44,112 bases of DNA. Source: Actinomycetales bacterium Actino_02. Its GTDB lineage: Bacteria > Actinomycetota > Actinomycetes > Propionibacteriales > Propionibacteriaceae. Every line of letters begins with the position of its first letter. Position 1 is the stretch's first letter. The stretch lies in NCBI GenBank assembly GCA_001603275.1, contig LUYM01000005.1, forward strand, positions 1 to 44,112, written 5' to 3'. Both the position numbers and the translations under genes were made by a program. The notes beneath the pieces are model-generated. The model saw only the letters and a list, made by a program, of their open reading frames with translations, did not search any database and was not told the origin of the DNA. This document shows, in pieces, positions 31,688 through 38,501 of the stretch.

Positions 31688-33127
31688 TCAGGGGCGCGCC
31701 AGGTGCAGCAGGGCGTCCAGGTCGGCGTGCTCTTCCAGGGCGTCGGCCAGGTGATCGAGCATCTGGGTGCGGCGCTCGGCATAGCCGGGCTGATCGGCGA
31801 CCGGCTGCCAGTCCGAGCCGACGGTCCCGGCCAGTTCGGTCAGCCAGGCCCGGCGGAAGTCGTCGTTCTCGAACGCCCCGTGCCAGATCGTCCCCCAGGT
31901 GTTGCCGACCCGCACCCCGTCCAGGAAGGCCTCGCCGCCGGTGGGCTCGACCACGCCGTGGTGAATCTCGTAGCCGGTCACCGGGTGACCTTGCCAGCTT
32001 CCGGACGGGCGGCCCAGCTGCTTCTCGGCGCTGAACCGGACCCGGGCCGGCAGCAGGCCGAGCCCCGGCTCGGTGCCGCGCGCAGACTCGATCGGGTCGT
32101 CGATCAGCTCGGTGAGCATCTGGTAGCCGCCGCAGATGCCCAGGATCGGGCCACCAGCCGCAGCCCGCGCGACCAGGGCGTCGGCCAGACCGAGGCGGTG
32201 CAGCCAGTCCAGGTCGGCCAGCGTGCTGCGGCTGCCGGGCAGCACCACCAGATCGGCGGTGGCCAGATCGGACGGATTCGCCGTGACGAAGACGTCCAGT
32301 CCCGGCTCGGCGGCCAGCGCGTCCAGGTCGGTGGCGTTCGAGATCCGCGGGAACCGGATGGCGGCCACCCGCAGGCTGCCGGCCCGTCCGGGCTGACGGG
32401 GCCATTTGGCGAAGGCCAGCGCGTCCTCGGAATCCAGCCAGACCTGGTCGAGCCAGGGCACCACCCCGAAGCAGGGCAGCCCGGTGCGTGCGGTCAGTTC
32501 GACCAGCCCCGGATCGAGCACCGACTGGTCGCCGCGGAACTTGTTGATCAGATAGCCGGCCAGCAGGCTGCGGTCGGCGTCGTCGACGATCGCCCAATGC
32601 CCATAGATCGAGGCCAGGACGCCGCCGCGGTCGATGTCTCCGACCAGCACCACGGGCAGCCCGAATCGGCTGGCCAGCCCGAAGTTCACGTAGTCGCCCG
32701 CGCGCAGGTTGATCTCGGCAGGGGAGCCGGCCCCCTCGGCGATCACCAGGTCGTAGCCGGCCTCGAGTTCGGCGTAGCAGTCGTAGGCGGCCTGGGCCAG
32801 CTGGGTGCGTCCGGTCGCATACTGGCCGGCCTCCAGAACGCCGCCCGGCTGACCGCGCAGCACCACGAAAGCCCGGCGATCGGTGCCCGGCTTGAGCAGC
32901 ACCGGATTCAGCACGGCGGACGGCTCGACGCCGGCGGCCTGCGCCTGCAGGTATTGGGCGCGGCCGATCTCAGAGCCGTCCGGGCAGACCATCGAATTGT
33001 TGCTCATGTTCTGCGCCTTGAACGGGGCCACCTTCAGCCCGCGACGGGCGAACGCCCGGCACAGCCCGGCCACGATCAGCGACTTGCCCGCGTCCGACGA
33101 AGTGCCCGCCACCAGGATTCCTGCCAC
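31688..33127 (-). CDS. cobQ: adenosylcobyric acid synthase (CobQ/CbiP)
   Basis: CobQ amidates the b, d, e and g carboxylates of adenosylcobyrinic acid a,c-diamide with ATP and glutamine. The 479-residue form starts at the GTG at 33127 and gives AGILVAGTSSDAGKSLIVAGL, with the nucleotide-binding GTSSDAGKS. Family motifs follow: PFKAQNMSNNSMV, GAGSPAEINL, GDIDRGGVLAS, and the amidotransferase cysteine in ILGICGGYQML with GYEIHHG downstream. GTG is chosen over an ATG 21 codons upstream because of the GGGAGG site eight bases before it and the normal N-terminus. It is divergent from cobT with 77 bp between the starts. Confidence 0.96.
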   Translation of the reverse strand: MAGILVAGTSSDAGKSLIVAGLCRAFARRGLKVAPFKAQNMSNNSMVCPDGSEIGRAQYLQAQAAGVEPSAVLNPVLLKPGTDRRAFVVLRGQPGGVLEAGQYATGRTQLAQAAYDCYAELEAGYDLVIAEGAGSPAEINLRAGDYVNFGLASRFGLPVVLVGDIDRGGVLASIYGHWAIVDDADRSLLAGYLINKFRGDQSVLDPGLVELTARTGLPCFGVVPWLDQVWLDSEDALAFAKWPRQPGRAGSLRVAAIRFPRISNATDLDALAAEPGLDVFVTANPSDLATADLVVLPGSRSTLADLDWLHRLGLADALVARAAAGGPILGICGGYQMLTELIDDPIESARGTEPGLGLLPARVRFSAEKQLGRPSGSWQGHPVTGYEIHHGVVEPTGGEAFLDGVRVGNTWGTIWHGAFENDDFRRAWLTELAGTVGSDWQPVADQPGYAERRTQMLDHLADALEEHADLDALLHLARP

Positions 33128-33204
33128 CTGCGCATCCTCCCACGACCAGCCGGACGCCCCGTCCGGACGCCATTCGTACCAGCCAACCAACCAAGGAGAA
33201 CCCG

Positions 33205-34245
33205 ATGAGTCCGATCGTCCGCACGCCGGTCCAGGCGCCGAGCAATGCCGCCTATGCCGCCGCCCGTCAGCTCAGCGACGGCCAGGCCAAACCGCTGGGC
33301 GCCCTCGGCGACCTGGAGAGCTTGGCCGCCTGGGTGGCCGCCTGCCAGGGAGTGTGCCCGCCGCGGCAGCTGGACGACGTGCGGGTGGTGGTGTTCGCCG
33401 GCGACCACGGCGTCGCCGCCGATCAGGTGTCGGCCTACCCGGCAGCGATCACGGTGGCCATGGTGTACGGCATCGCCGGCGGCCACGCCGGGGTGTCGGC
33501 GCTGGCCGCGGCCAATGGGGTGCGGGTGTCGGTCTACGACCTGGGAGTGGCCGCCGACTTCCCCGACCTGCCGGCCGAGGTCTCCCGGTTCAAGGTGCGC
33601 GCCTCGTCCGGGCCGATCCAGCTGACCGACGCGCTGAGCATCGAAGAGGTCGAACAGGCGCTGGCCGCCGGTGACCAGATCGCCGCCGAGCAGATCGCCG
33701 ACGGCGCGCAGCTGCTGATCGCCGGTGACCTGGGGATCGGCAACACCACCATCTCAGCTGCGCTGATCGCGGCAAGCCTGGGCCTGAGCGCGTCCGCGGT
33801 GACCGGACGGGGCACCGGGATCGACGACGGCACCTTGGCTCACAAGACGGCGCTGATCGACGCCGCGCTGGCTCGGGCCGGTCAGCGGGTGGCCGACCCG
33901 GTGCAGCGGCTGGCCGCGCTAGGCGCCGCCGACTTCGCCGCTGCCGTGGGCTTCATCAGCGGGGCTGCCCGGCGCGGCGTCCCGGTGCTGGTGGACGGGG
34001 CGATCGCCGCCGCCGAAGCGCTGGTGGCTGAGGATTATGCGCCGGGCACCAAGGCCTGGCTGTGGGCCGGGCATCGCTCCACCGAACCGGGTCAGGCGCT
34101 GGCGCTGGACCGGCTCGGGTTGCGCCCGCTGGTCGATCTGTCGATGCGGCTGGGCGAAGGCAGCGGCGCCGTGGTTGCCGTGCCGATCGTCCGCGCCGCA
34201 GTGGCCGCCCTGACCGGCATCGCCCAGCTCGCCGACCTGACCTAG
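33205..34245 (+). CDS. cobT: nicotinate-nucleotide--dimethylbenzimidazole phosphoribosyltransferase
   Basis: CobT activates the lower-ligand base by transferring phosphoribose from nicotinate mononucleotide, forming alpha-ribazole phosphate. The 346-residue protein shows QLSDGQAKPLGALGDLE, VVVFAGDHGVAADQVSAYP, AGDLGIGNTTISAAL, TGRGTGIDD and the catalytic glutamate region MRLGEGSGAVV, all standard. An AAGGAG site lies seven bases before the ATG. It is divergent from cobQ. Downstream, from 34262, lie dispersed palindromic repeats. The base used (dimethylbenzimidazole or another) cannot be told from the sequence. Confidence 0.97.
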   Translation: MSPIVRTPVQAPSNAAYAAARQLSDGQAKPLGALGDLESLAAWVAACQGVCPPRQLDDVRVVVFAGDHGVAADQVSAYPAAITVAMVYGIAGGHAGVSALAAANGVRVSVYDLGVAADFPDLPAEVSRFKVRASSGPIQLTDALSIEEVEQALAAGDQIAAEQIADGAQLLIAGDLGIGNTTISAALIAASLGLSASAVTGRGTGIDDGTLAHKTALIDAALARAGQRVADPVQRLAALGAADFAAAVGFISGAARRGVPVLVDGAIAAAEALVAEDYAPGTKAWLWAGHRSTEPGQALALDRLGLRPLVDLSMRLGEGSGAVVAVPIVRAAVAALTGIAQLADLT

Positions 34246-34261
34246 GTCCGCCGGGACGAAA

Positions 34262-34367
34262 GGGGACGGTTCCTGTTACGTCCCAAGATCTCTCCCGGTG
34301 TGACGAATGTGACGAATGGGGACGGTTCCTTTTTCGTCCGTGGCTCACCGAAAAGGGGACTGTCCCC
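34262..34367. repeat. cluster of dispersed palindrome variants
   Basis: Variants of the palindrome family lie at 34262-34283 (core GGACGGTTCCTGTTACGTCC) and 34318-34339 (core GGACGGTTCCTTTTTCGTCC), with the GGGGACTGTCCCC form at 34355-34367. Arms are shorter here (GGACG/CGTCC). They fill most of the 276-bp gap between cobT and the small ferredoxin-like gene. Confidence 0.85.
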
Positions 34368-34521
34368 TTCTCTGTGAGCGGGCAGTCCCGTCCCGGCGAT
34401 GGATGGACGCCGGGGTGCCCGCTCGGCTCCGTCGCCCGTAGGCTCAGCAGGACGGGAGTGAAATCGCCGGCCTCGGTGTTATCGCCGATGTTCGACACCA
34501 GCGACCAGGAGGGTGGAGAAG

Positions 34522-34755
34522 GTGGCCAGAAAGACCTACTTCGGACCGATCGTGGATGTCTCCTTCGATGGAGCGGTCTGTCAGCATGCGGCCGAGTGCG
34601 TCCACGGGATGCCGAGCGTGTTCGACACCGGGCGCAAGCCGTGGATCGACCCGGGAGTCGCCACTTCCGACGCGGCGGCCGACGAGTTGCGTGCCGTGGT
34701 CGGACGCTGCCCGTCCGGAGCCCTGGCGATCGTGGAGCACGAGGTGGTCCGATGA
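34522..34755 (+). CDS. small YjdI-like iron-sulfur (divergent ferredoxin) protein
   Basis: The 77-residue protein resembles E. coli YjdI, a one-domain divergent 4Fe-4S family: a CQHAAEC pair (C20, C26), RKPWIDPG in the middle, and GRCPSGAL (C63) near the end. Only three cysteines are visible; a fourth ligand might be His22, so the cluster type is uncertain. The GTG at 34522 lies nine to ten bases after an AGGAGG site; another GTG three codons upstream sits too close to that site. The stop overlaps the start of the acetyltransferase gene, the same pairing as yjdI-yjdJ in enterobacteria. Function is unknown. Confidence 0.8.
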   Translation: MARKTYFGPIVDVSFDGAVCQHAAECVHGMPSVFDTGRKPWIDPGVATSDAAADELRAVVGRCPSGALAIVEHEVVR

Positions 34756-35042
34756 GCGCGCCCGTGGTCACCGACAATGCCGAGTTGCAGCGCTTCGAGG
34801 CGCATCTGGACGGGAAGCTGGCCGGATTCGCGGAGTATCAGCTGACCGACGAGCTGGTCGTCTTCACCCACACCGAAGTCGATCCGGCTTTCGAAGGCAA
34901 TGGAGTCGGTTCGGCGTTGGCTCGATTCGCCCTCGACCAGCTCCGCGACCAGGGCACCCGCAAGGCGCTCCCGGTCTGCCCGTTCATCAAGGGCTGGATC
35001 CAGCGCCACCCCGACTACCTCTCGGTCACCTACGGCGCCTGA
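34752..35042 (+). CDS. small GNAT-type N-acetyltransferase (YjdJ-like)
   Basis: The 96-residue protein has the compact acetyltransferase fold of the YjdJ family: a beta-strand region with GKLAGFAEYQLTDELVVFTHTEV and the acetyl-CoA loop in AFEGNGVGSALARFALDQLRDQG, then VCPFIKGWIQRHPDY at the C-terminus. Its ATG overlaps the stop of the YjdI-like gene, so the pair is cotranslated. The substrate is not known. Palindromic repeats begin five bases after its stop. Confidence 0.85.
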   Translation: MSAPVVTDNAELQRFEAHLDGKLAGFAEYQLTDELVVFTHTEVDPAFEGNGVGSALARFALDQLRDQGTRKALPVCPFIKGWIQRHPDYLSVTYGA

Positions 35043-35046
35043 CCCC

Positions 35047-35112
35047 GGGGACGGTTCCATTACCGTCCGCCCTTTTTCAGCGGGTTTGGTGGGGACGGTT
35101 CCATTTCCGTCC
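35047..35112. repeat. two dispersed palindromes downstream of the acetyltransferase
   Basis: Copies at 35047-35068 (core ending ATTACCGTCC) and 35091-35112 (core ending ATTTCCGTCC), starting 44 bp apart. The second is a one-base variant. They lead into copy 3 of the 112-bp element. Confidence 0.9.
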
Positions 35113-35148
35113 GGTCTGGTCAGCGGGTTTGGTGGCCGGAGTGTTGTC

Positions 35149-35259
35149 GCCGGGTCGGGGAGACCGTTCTCGAACTCCGTGGCCGGGTTCGGCGTTGGGT
35201 GCGGTCGGGTCCGGCTTGGGTCTTCCTTTAGGTTCTTCGAACGGTCTCCCCGTCCCGGC
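35149..35259. repeat. 112-bp hairpin element, copy 3
   Basis: The best-preserved copy: the left end GCCGGGTCGGGGAGACCGTT is complementary to the right end, apart from one base (a T in GTCCCGG), giving arms of about 21 bp. The central loop differs in sequence from copies 1 and 2 but keeps CGAACTCCGTGG and CCTTTAGGTTCTTCGAA. Confidence 0.9.
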
Positions 35260-35268
35260 TCTCTTGGT

Positions 35269-35333
35269 GGGGACGGTTCCATTTCCGTCCGCACTGGTCA
35301 GCACGATTCGTGGGGACGGTTCCATTACCGTCC
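35269..35333. repeat. two dispersed palindromes between hairpin copies 3 and 4
   Basis: Copies at 35269-35290 and 35312-35333, again 43 bp apart. The spacer between them (GCACTGGTCAGCACGATTCG plus one base) is related to the spacer of the array at 22143-22250. Confidence 0.9.
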
Positions 35334-35373
35334 ACGATTCGCCGACTTCCTCTGCCTGGGTGGGGGTGTTCTC

Positions 35374-35485
35374 GCCGGGTCGGGGAGACCATTCTCGAAC
35401 TCCGTGCTCGGGTTCGGCGGCTGGGTGCTGCTGGGTGGGGTTCGGGTTCTCCTTTAGGTTCTTCGAACGGTCTCCCCGGCCCGGC
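35374..35485. repeat. 112-bp hairpin element, copy 4
   Basis: Same ends and conserved motifs as the other copies, with a different central loop. The right flank (TTGTTCGCCGAGT, CGACCTGGG, to about 35514) matches the right flank of copy 2 before cobD, so the repeated unit is longer than the hairpin alone. Confidence 0.9.
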
Positions 35486-35580
35486 TCTCTTGTTCGCCGA
35501 GTGCCGCGACCTGGGTACAGGCGTTCGATGAGAACGGACGCGGTCGGTCTAGGTCGCCGAGCAGTGGCAAGGTGAAGGAC

Positions 35581-36846
35581 GTGAGTGCGACGGTCTGGGC
35601 TGGTCATCCGGCCGGGACGCCCGGACATCGGCGGCTGGTGCTTGGCCTGATGGCCGGCGGCCTGGCCAACTTCTCGCTGATGTATTACGTCCAGCCGCTG
35701 CTGCCGCTGCTGGCCCGCCACTACCAGGTGAGCACCGCCGACTCCGCGCACGCCCTGTCGGCCACCACCCTCACCATGGCTTTCGGGCTGCTGCTGATGG
35801 GCCCGCTGGCCGACCGAATCGGACGCGTCCCGCTGATGCGCTGGTCGCTGCTCACCTCGGGAGTCATCGGCATCGTCAGCGCCGTGATCCCGTCCTGGGA
35901 CGGCCTGGTGATCGTCCGCGCGCTGCTCGGGCTGAGCCTGGCTGGCTTCCCGGTGGCCGCTCTGGCCTACCTGCGCGAAGAGGTGCTGGCCGCCGATCAC
36001 CTGCGGACGAATGCCGCCTACATCGCCGGCACGGCACTGGGCGGTGCGGTGGGACGACTGCTGCCCGGCCCGTTGGCAGAGCTCGGTGGCTGGCCGCTGG
36101 CCAGCCTAGTGATGAGCGGCATCACCCTGAGCGCCGGCCTCGTCCTGGTGCTGCTGCTGCCGCAGTCGCGTCGCTTCGAACCGCATCGGCCCAGTACGCG
36201 CGAGGTGCTGCTGGGCGTGGTCAGCGCTCCGCGCGACCCGGTGGTGGCGCTGCTGTGCGTGGCCGCGTTCGTGGCCAACGGCACTTTCGTGGGCGTCTAC
36301 AACGCCATCGGCTTCCGGTTGCAGGCACCGCCCTTCTCCCTGGGCGTGGGCGCTTCGCTGCTCTATTTGGCCTACCCGGTCGGCATCGCCGCGCCCGGCA
36401 TCGCCCGTCGACTCGCCGACCGCAACGGACGCGGTCTGGCTGCGGTGATCACCTTCGCTGCTCTCGGGGTAGCGGTGATGGCGATTTCGCTGCCGTCGCT
36501 GGTGGCGATGTTCGTCGGCTTGGGTGCGGTCACCTTCGTGTTCCTCGGGCTGCACTCGCTGCTCAGCGGCTGGGTTGTCGACCGGGCTCGACGCCGTGGA
36601 CGCGGCACCGCCCAGGCGTCCGGGGCGTACCTGCTCGCCTTCTACACCGGCAGCACCCTGGCCGGCGCACTGGCCACCTCCTTGTGGGCCGGCACTGGCT
36701 GGCTCGGGGTCGAGCTGATGGGGCTGCTGCTCTGCGCGATCGGGGTGGGGGTGGCCGCGCTGGCCAACTCGTCCGACCGCGGCGCCGTCCGTCCGGCTGC
36801 AGTGACTGAGCCCGCCGAGCCCGAGGTCAGCGACGCCGCCAACTAA
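35581..36846 (+). CDS. major facilitator superfamily transporter
   Basis: The roughly 421-residue protein has twelve predicted hydrophobic segments and the MFS loop signature GPLADRIGRVPLMRW between segments 2 and 3, with ADRNGRGLAAV as the equivalent in the second half. The opening MYYVQPLLPLLARHY and the overall layout suggest the drug/metabolite proton antiporter group (YnfM-like); the substrate cannot be told. Two GTG starts are possible, 35572 and 35581; I prefer 35581 because GAAGGAC lies just before it. The gene lies downstream of copy 4 of the hairpin element and ends 19 bp before a large inverted repeat. Confidence 0.88.
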   Translation: MSATVWAGHPAGTPGHRRLVLGLMAGGLANFSLMYYVQPLLPLLARHYQVSTADSAHALSATTLTMAFGLLLMGPLADRIGRVPLMRWSLLTSGVIGIVSAVIPSWDGLVIVRALLGLSLAGFPVAALAYLREEVLAADHLRTNAAYIAGTALGGAVGRLLPGPLAELGGWPLASLVMSGITLSAGLVLVLLLPQSRRFEPHRPSTREVLLGVVSAPRDPVVALLCVAAFVANGTFVGVYNAIGFRLQAPPFSLGVGASLLYLAYPVGIAAPGIARRLADRNGRGLAAVITFAALGVAVMAISLPSLVAMFVGLGAVTFVFLGLHSLLSGWVVDRARRRGRGTAQASGAYLLAFYTGSTLAGALATSLWAGTGWLGVELMGLLLCAIGVGVAALANSSDRGAVRPAAVTEPAEPEVSDAAN

Positions 36847-36864
36847 CCTCGCCCTGGGATGAAA

Positions 36865-36924
36865 GGGGACGGTTCCTGTTACGTCCCATCGCCGGTCTCT
36901 TGGGACGTAACAGGAACCGTCCCC
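36865..36924. terminator. 23-bp inverted repeat built from two palindromic repeats, between convergent genes
   Basis: A repeat copy at 36865-36887 (GGGGACGGTTCC to ACGTCCC) and its exact inverse at 36902-36924 enclose a 14-nt loop. The long hairpin sits between the ends of the MFS gene and crcB, where a bidirectional terminator is expected. There is no T-run, so the terminator role is inferred from placement and strength of the stem. Confidence 0.6.
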
Positions 36925-36934
36925 GGCATTCGGG

Positions 36935-37303
36935 TCAGAGGGCGCCGAGCCAGAAACCGAGGGCGGCGCCGGCCACGCTGAGCACCAGCATCCCGGCGGT
37001 GTGGACGGCGAAGGCCAGCCATCGCTGGGCCCGGCCCAGCCGGACGGCCTCGACCGCCGCCGTCGAGAAGGTGGTGTAGCCGCCGAGGAACCCCGTGCCG
37101 ATCATCTGCCGGATCGCCGGATCGCCGCCATGGAACGTCCACACCCCGACCAGCAGGCCGAGGGCGAACGAGCCGGTGACATTGATCACCGCAGTGCCGA
37201 GCAGCAGGCGTCCGCGCGGAGCCCAATGTCCGAACTGAGCGTCGACGATGAACCGGATCACGGCCCCGAAGCCGCCGGCCAAGGCCACCAGCAGCCCGAT
37301 CAT
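36935..37303 (-). CDS. crcB: fluoride channel subunit CrcB/Fluc (second of pair)
   Basis: The 122-residue membrane protein belongs to the CrcB/Fluc fluoride channel family. It has four hydrophobic segments, NVTGSFALGLLVG in the second and GTGFLGGYTTFSTAAVE in the third, the latter holding the conserved polar and Phe residues of the ion path. Fluc channels are dual-topology dimers; in many actinobacteria two adjacent genes give the two orientations. The ATG at 37303 overlaps the stop of the upstream crcB (ATGA). An upstream in-frame extension has no support, as the family starts here. Confidence 0.93.
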   Translation of the reverse strand: MIGLLVALAGGFGAVIRFIVDAQFGHWAPRGRLLLGTAVINVTGSFALGLLVGVWTFHGGDPAIRQMIGTGFLGGYTTFSTAAVEAVRLGRAQRWLAFAVHTAGMLVLSVAGAALGFWLGAL

Positions 37304-37791
37304 CGCCGTCCCCTTCGCAGCCAGCGGACGGGCAGTCGCACCGCCCGCACTCCGACGAAGGCCGCAGCCACCCCGAGCAGCACACTGCCGACCGAGTAGC
37401 CCAGCCCGACAAGCCACGATGCTGAGCCGATCAGCCCGAACGACTCCACGGCGAAGGTGGAGTAGGTGGTGAAACCACCCAGCATCCCGGTGCCCAGGCC
37501 CAGGCGCAGCCCGCGCCGCCAGCCATGGTCGCGTCCGCTGATCGCCAGCCCTTCGAGCAGTGCGCCGAGCAGGAAGGCGCCGGCGAGATTGATCCAGAAG
37601 GTCGTCCACGGCCACTGGCCCGGTGCCGGCGCGAAGGACGATTCCAAGGCCGCGCGCACCGCGGTGCCAACCGTCCCACCCAGCAGAATCACCCCGAGCC
37701 AGGCCGGACGCACCGGCAGGTGCACCAGGCGCAGCCCGGGGATTGTGTGGCTTTCGGGGGCCGCTCCTACCACTGCGTCGATGCCTTCCAA
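37300..37791 (-). CDS. crcB: fluoride channel subunit CrcB/Fluc (first of pair)
   Basis: This 163-residue CrcB/Fluc protein has an N-terminal extension of about 30 residues before the first membrane segment (WLGVILLGGTVGTAVRAALE). Family motifs are INLAGAFLLGALLEG and GTGMLGGFTTYSTFAVES. The C-terminus is strongly basic (VRWLRRGRR), while the partner has few charges there, fitting opposite membrane orientations of a pair. Its start overlaps the end of the universal stress gene by 25 bp; a later start near the first membrane segment cannot be ruled out. The stop overlaps the second crcB. Confidence 0.92.
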   Translation of the reverse strand: MEGIDAVVGAAPESHTIPGLRLVHLPVRPAWLGVILLGGTVGTAVRAALESSFAPAPGQWPWTTFWINLAGAFLLGALLEGLAISGRDHGWRRGLRLGLGTGMLGGFTTYSTFAVESFGLIGSASWLVGLGYSVGSVLLGVAAAFVGVRAVRLPVRWLRRGRR

Positions 37792-38309
37792 TCGACGACG
37801 GCCAACGGCACGATCACCACCGGACGATGCTGATGCCGGGACAGCCGCAGCGCAACCGAGCCGGCCACGAACTCCCGCAGCCGCTCGGTGGCCGTGGGGT
37901 GCTTAGCGCCGACCATGATCACCGACGCATCCACCGCGCGAGCCAGGTGGGTCAGCGCCCGATCGGCCCGTCCGGCGAGGTAGTGGAACTCCCACGGTCC
38001 GGCGTGGTCGGCCAGCACACCCGCCAGGTACTCGCGGATCTGGGTCTCGCGCTGCTCCCAGGAGTCGTCGGCCTGATCAGGGTCGAGGCCGGAGTGGCGG
38101 ACGGAGCCATCGGCGAACTCCTCATCGACGATCCGGGACGGATCGGAGTACCCGAAGTGAATCGGGACGCCGCCCAACGCGTCCGACCAGGCGGCCGCGG
38201 TGAGCGCCACCAACTCGGGCTGGCCAGGGACGACGCCGACGACGAGCGGGTGCCCGGGCAGCGGGATCATCCGTTCGGGGCTCGGCTGAGGTACGTGACG
38301 AGGCGACAT
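37767..38309 (-). CDS. universal stress protein family (UspA-like)
   Basis: The 180-residue protein has one Usp domain: VVGVVPGQPELVALTAAAWSDA near the N-terminus, and the ATP-loop-like VGAKHPTATERLREFVAGSVALRLSRH followed by RPVVIVPLAV at the C-terminus, matching the G-x2-G-x9-G pattern loosely. ATP binding is plausible, not certain. It starts at ATG 38309 after a strong AGGAGG site; longer in-frame upstream codons belong to a shadow frame. It is the first gene before the two crcB genes and overlaps the first by 25 bp, so the three probably form an operon. Confidence 0.85.
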   Translation of the reverse strand: MSPRHVPQPSPERMIPLPGHPLVVGVVPGQPELVALTAAAWSDALGGVPIHFGYSDPSRIVDEEFADGSVRHSGLDPDQADDSWEQRETQIREYLAGVLADHAGPWEFHYLAGRADRALTHLARAVDASVIMVGAKHPTATERLREFVAGSVALRLSRHQHRPVVIVPLAVVDWKASTQW

Positions 38310-38501
38310 GTCGACCTCCTGTCCGGGCGCGCACGCCCGCAACGACGCACAGGAACCATCAGCCGGACGGCGGTTCGGGCGAGCCCCGGTGGGATCCATC
38401 ACCGGCGACCACGATAGCCGCCGAGTGGCTCGTCGCCCGGATTCGTCCGGACGTGACAGGCTGGGCTCGCGGACGATCCGGCCAGCGGCAAGGAGATGCA
38501 G

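Noticed and set aside
37770-37830. Fluoride riboswitch before the crcB pair
   Set aside because: The first crcB start overlaps the upstream gene, leaving no leader, and no fluoride aptamer motif was seen before the universal stress gene.
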